This document shows positions 59,951 through 64,000 of a stretch of DNA of 64,000 nt, in pieces. Within the stretch, counting starts at the first letter, position 1, and every line of letters begins with the position of its first letter. The notes below the pieces were generated by a model that did no database searches, was not told the DNA's origin, and saw only the letters and a list, made by a program, of their open reading frames with translations. The position numbers and the translations under genes are program-made. The DNA lies in NCBI RefSeq assembly GCF_032854445.1, contig NC_088303.1, positions 29,331,501-29,395,500 of the forward strand, written 5' to 3'. Origin of the DNA: Liolophura sinensis. Taxonomy: Eukaryota > Mollusca > Polyplacophora > Chitonida > Chitonidae.

Positions 59951-61132
59951 CCTTTTGAGAAACACTGGCACCTTAAAGCGAATGCCAATATTTCTGTGAA
60001 GAACCCCAGAGAAACAGACAATAAAATGTTTGGATATTAGCAAATTACATGCCCCTAGCATAATGGCTTAAGCATAAAAGCTTACCCCTAATCTGCCAAG
60101 GACAAGCTTCGAACTTTGGTCGATGGTAAAACCTTTGTAGCACCGTCTGTCCAATTTTGTAAGAAAGTAATAAAACAATGTATTATTAGTTTGTTCTCAA
60201 CTTTAGGCTTAAATTCACTTTTCCCACAAATTAATCTGCATGTAGTAGTTTTTGTGGTGATTTGATAAGTGGAAACTGATTGTAAATACTTTATGTTGCT
60301 AAAAGTACATGTAATACAATATGTGTCAAAATTTTACACTAAAAACACAAGGGTTGTCCAGAAAAGATAAAGTCTTAATAAGTACACTGTGAATTAAGCT
60401 GCAGTCCCCCTTTTTACCTGTATAGGGTTGAGTGGCGTAGCGTGCAATTATTAAGACAGATGATAATGTATTAGTTGGAGAAAAGAACTGGCTAAGGAGA
60501 CGGAAAATACAATCTGATTGACTTTCTGTCATGGGATAATTACAGTTTTATGGCTGGAAGAAGTTGTGAGTGTCATGCAATTTGGCAATGGACATATTTT
60601 ATGTTGTCGATTCAACAGGAAAAACATTAAGAATCAGCGAAAACACTTTCCAAATAGTCTCCACAGCTTGATTCATGTCAACATTCATACTGTCTTTTTT
60701 GAATTCATTTCACAAAATAACAACACAATAAATTTCACTACTTTAATGTGAATCCAGTATACAGGTGTCATAGTACACTGCCATATTCAGAATAAGTGTA
60801 TATGAATAGGAACAAAAGAAAGCAATTATTCTAACAGGGACAATTGGTTCTTTACTTGGTGCCCAGGAGACAGTCGTTCATAAATGTGTTAAAAGTAAAG
60901 TTTCTCATTCTTATCCAAATCTAACGGAATTTAAAAGTCCCAACTAAAGTTTATGCGGAATTAACTACTGGCATACTTTTGTAACAATTTGGCCCACAAT
61001 TATAATGAGAAGAAAATTCACTGATGCAGCAGCAGAGATACATGTAGATATATCTTGGCGACGAGACCATTCCACTCCTGTACAATGAAACACAATGTTG
61101 CTCCCATTTCGTTTGTATCTACATGTATATAT
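59951..61132. other. Unique sequence, no gene seen
   Basis: Nothing recognised. Confidence 0.45.
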
Positions 61133-61388
61133 TCTTGAGGTTTTACGTCATACTTCACAATTTTTCAGTCATATGACGACGAGAAGTCCTTAGGTGTGTG
61201 CACATGTACTGTGTTTTTTTCAGGTAAGGCAAGTCCATGCTGCCACTACAGTGCCATGCCAATAACACCTAATCAAGTCACATTATAGTGACACCGGACC
61301 AATTAGTTTAGTTTCCTTGCTCTAACCTCTCAGTACTGAGTGCCAAGCGAGGGAGCAAACAAGTACCATTTCCAAAGTCTATGGTATG
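61133..61388 (-). mobile_element. SINE-C, head truncated
   Basis: On the minus strand it starts at CATACCATAGACTTTGGAAA (lacking the tRNA head). Next come CTTGGCACTCAGTACTGAGA, CTAATTGGTCCGGTGTCACT and TTGGCATGGCACTGTAGTGG. It ends with CGTCGTCATATGACTGAAAA and ATTGTGAAGTATGACG, the module shared with SINE-B. Confidence 0.83.
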
Positions 61389-61413
61389 GAGAGTTTATTG
61401 TATGTCTAAACTA

Positions 61414-61428
61414 AATAATAATAATAAT
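61414..61428. repeat. (AAT)n microsatellite
   Basis: About five AAT units. Confidence 0.8.
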
Positions 61429-62017
61429 CTTCAGCATAATGAAATTATCTTTTTCCACATTTGCCTATCCAGTATATTTTATACACTATTTTAAACTCAT
61501 GTAGAAAGACATGTAGGCACAGGTTATGCACTCAAACTTCACAGTAACTCTGATGGTCATAATGCCAGACACCGACACCCAGCATGTTGAGACACAAGCT
61601 GTGACCTGACCTACATTACAGGAAGCATTTTGGGTTACATGTAGACCACAGGGGACTGACTCTGGGATTGTAAGCAGAAATTGGAATCAACATCTCACCA
61701 ACAAAGTGTTTTACAAGCAGCATGAGGAAATGAGAAATGTCTTGATCAATGAAGGAAAAGTGCGTCACAGAAACAGCCTATCAGTGCAGTCACATCCAGC
61801 TGACATGAATTCCAAGTGAATTACATGTACTCAATTATGTATTGGTAGTTAAGCAAAACATTGAACAGCAATACTGTAATCTACTCGCAGCAAATACATG
61901 ACTTCACATGTGCGTAATGTGAAATTTTTCTTGGAACAGAAGGTACACATAAATTGGATAATGTCAGATAACGTGCATGAATGTTGTCAAAATATTCCCA
62001 GACAGCTGCCTGTGAAT
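61429..62017. other. Unique sequence, no gene seen
   Basis: Nothing recognised. Confidence 0.4.
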
Positions 62018-62172
62018 ATCTATTTTATTTATTTGATTGGTGTTTTACACCGTACTCAAGAATATTTCACTTATACAACAGCGACCAGCATTATGGTGGG
62101 TGGAAAGCGGGCAGAGCCCGTTGAAAACCCATGACCATGCACATGTTACTGGCAGACCTTCCCACATACAGC
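62018..62172 (-). mobile_element. SINE-A, 5'-truncated
   Basis: TATTTTATTTATTTGATTGG through CACCGTACTCAAGAATATTT, GACCAGCATTATGGTGGGTG and CATGACCATGCACATG to ACCTTCCCACATACAGCATG. The match stops before the B-box region. Confidence 0.87.
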
Positions 62173-64000
62173 ATGTCTGTGAATAATAACCACTTGCACA
62201 TAGTTCTGATATGATGGATACTGCGATCTTTTCAATACAGGTACATGCTTGATATACTGGGCTTTGGGCATGCCATTTTGAAACTACATATACATGCATG
62301 TTACCAGACAAAAACTCTGTACAGAAGGGTAAACCATGAAAGGCTGAAATAGCCTATACAACTGTACAACACATTCTCTCATTCCTTGTTATTAAGGCAT
62401 ATTCTGAGAACACAGTTTCACACCAATGTTTAAATCAAAGGAGAAGAAAACATAACAAAGATGCCAAAATCAGATGAAAAAGTGCCGAAACATATTTGCA
62501 AATGGTCTTTAATTATTATATTCATGGATATATTAAAAATATAAATTTGACCAAAAACACATCTGTTAGCTGAAAAGACCAAATTCTAGTGCACATATAT
62601 TTATTAACAGGTGTTACATTATCATTTATACCATTATTACACAAAGACTATATATACCAAAATGTGGTCCTAAATGGCCCCAATACAAAAACTATTTTCA
62701 AGTGTCTCTTTCTCTTTAAAAAAAAAATCGAAAAAAAGACCATATTTATAACTAATTATTTGTACTCTTTAATTTGATCTTTATGTATTTTTTACGTTTT
62801 CTCCACCTTTAAGGTGCATTTTAATAAATTTCTTCAAACCTGTCAGATAAGGGCAATTTTTCCTCACATTATTTCTGTCATTTACATGTAGTATATTCTT
62901 CGGGCATTGTTCCACACGTAATAAAAAAAAAGTTCACAAAAATGTACCATTTTTGAAAAGCTGGAACTCTGAGATGAGTTAACAGAGAACAATGAGATAT
63001 ATAAACCACTTATCATCACCATATTTGCGACATTAGGAGAAACACGGCTGTATAAAGAGCTAAACAGGTTTGCTATCTGACCCTCCCAATCTCCTGCGAT
63101 TAGGGCTGTGTACTTGTTTGTATCAGATCATCAGAGGCTGGCTATCAAGGCCATATTTCCCCACTTGCTTCCACTATTTAATGGGTGCCTGCATCAACAT
63201 AGCCCCTTTACTGATTGACACTGATAAAGGACAACCTACAGGAGCACCCTATCTGCTCTAGCTGTGCCCTATCTGCACCATCAGCTCACACACTATAACC
63301 ATACACAGGGATAGTAAATACATTCAGCACTGCAGTTGTATCTAACAGCGATACACCTCCCTGTGTAAATGGTTGGGTACAATTCTAAAGCATTGCAAGG
63401 CAAATCACAAATAAAGTTGGTTTCACACGGATCAGTCAAAATGACACCCATCAAGTCGTGTGTGTTCTCTGCTAAATATGGATTCACATAATTTAAATAG
63501 AGCATTCATAATGTGCTAACAGGAATCCCCAATGCTGCCCAGGCCTGGACATCAGGAATGATTAGAAGAAAACCTAAGGTATCACAAAGCAATGGGAGAA
63601 ATTCTCTCCACCTGCAAAAAATGCGAGTCTTAGTCTGTGAAAACATGGTAATAATCTGAGAAATCTTAACCTAAGGGATACCCACAAGATTTTGTCCATG
63701 GCCCTCACTTATCATTGTTTTTCAAACTAAAGCATTTTCTTTTATCTTTTCTTTTTAGGCCTTTCCTTCTTCTAAACTTCCTAATATCACCAGTAAGTAC
63801 CTCATGAATTAAAAAGGAAGAAAGGGTCTAAAACATGGCTTTATAAAATCTATTCCTGTAGTTTTGCTGCAGGTATAGCAATCAGTCTTTGTTTTGAGTC
63901 TGTTGGTGGATAAATCAGTCTGATACTTGTACGTGTACATACTTGGGTCAATCTTCTGAAGAAATGGAGAAACTGTGCCCTTAAGCCTTTACTTCCATTT
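62173..64000. other. Unique sequence, no gene seen
   Basis: AT-rich sequence with short A runs near 62718 and 62925, a CT-rich run near 63735-63770, and no supported gene. Confidence 0.45.

Noticed and set aside
1-64000. A LINE, retroviral or DNA-transposase coding remnant that could mobilise the SINEs or MITEs
   Set aside because: No frame shows reverse transcriptase, endonuclease, integrase or transposase motifs.

Overview
This 64 kb window looks like animal nuclear DNA, most likely from a mollusc or another lophotrochozoan. It is AT-rich, has no operons or bacterial signals, and is littered with short tRNA-headed SINEs. Their 3' ends (an element closing in a (AAAT)n tail, and one closing in a (CTCA)n tail) are of a kind I associate with molluscan genomes. 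That assignment is from memory and was not searched. I found no open reading frame that I would call a gene. The longest frames are short and lack recognisable domains, and several are by-products of tandem repeats whose period is a multiple of three. There is no rRNA, no intact tRNA gene, no CRISPR array, and no reverse transcriptase or transposase frame. The window is best read as intergenic or large-intron sequence.

What it does hold is a dense repeat landscape. (1) SINE-A is about 245 bp, with a tRNA-like head and a (AAAT)n tail. There are 15 copies or fragments plus two doubtful remnants, and 13 of the 15 lie on the minus strand. (2) SINE-B is about 355 bp with a (CTCA)n tail, in four copies. 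(3) SINE-C, in two copies, shares SINE-B's 3' module under a different head. One SINE-A-tailed copy also has a different head (called SINE-D here). (4) MITE-1 is about 210 bp with TIRs near CTGTAATTCTTCAACCTTTT and a TA target duplication in the best copy; there are four copies, all in one orientation. (5) MITE-2 is about 215 bp with TIRs near GTAAATGACCTAAAATTTT, in five copies. One of these is split by a SINE-A flanked by an 11-bp target duplication, which gives a clear relative age. (6) A pair of 181-bp segments 17 kb apart align with 36 substitutions and no gaps.

Tandem arrays are frequent, with periods of about 117 bp (12.4 kb), 72 bp running directly into 48 bp (17.4-18.1 kb), 24 bp (21.5 kb), about 119 bp (35.5 kb), 40 bp with a 120-bp higher-order unit (43.4 kb), about 110 bp (46.3 kb) and 18 bp (51.6 kb).

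The unique sequence between repeats contains a few motif concentrations that could be regulatory. These are 13 ACACCT/AGGTGT hexamers in 1.15 kb (15.9-17.0 kb), six CAGGTA sites in 430 bp (18.5-18.9 kb), a duplicated CCAAT/octamer block (34.8-35.1 kb) and an RFX X-box-like site (52.9 kb). All of these are inferences from motifs only. Boundaries of repeats were read by eye and are uncertain by a few bases unless a target duplication fixes them.
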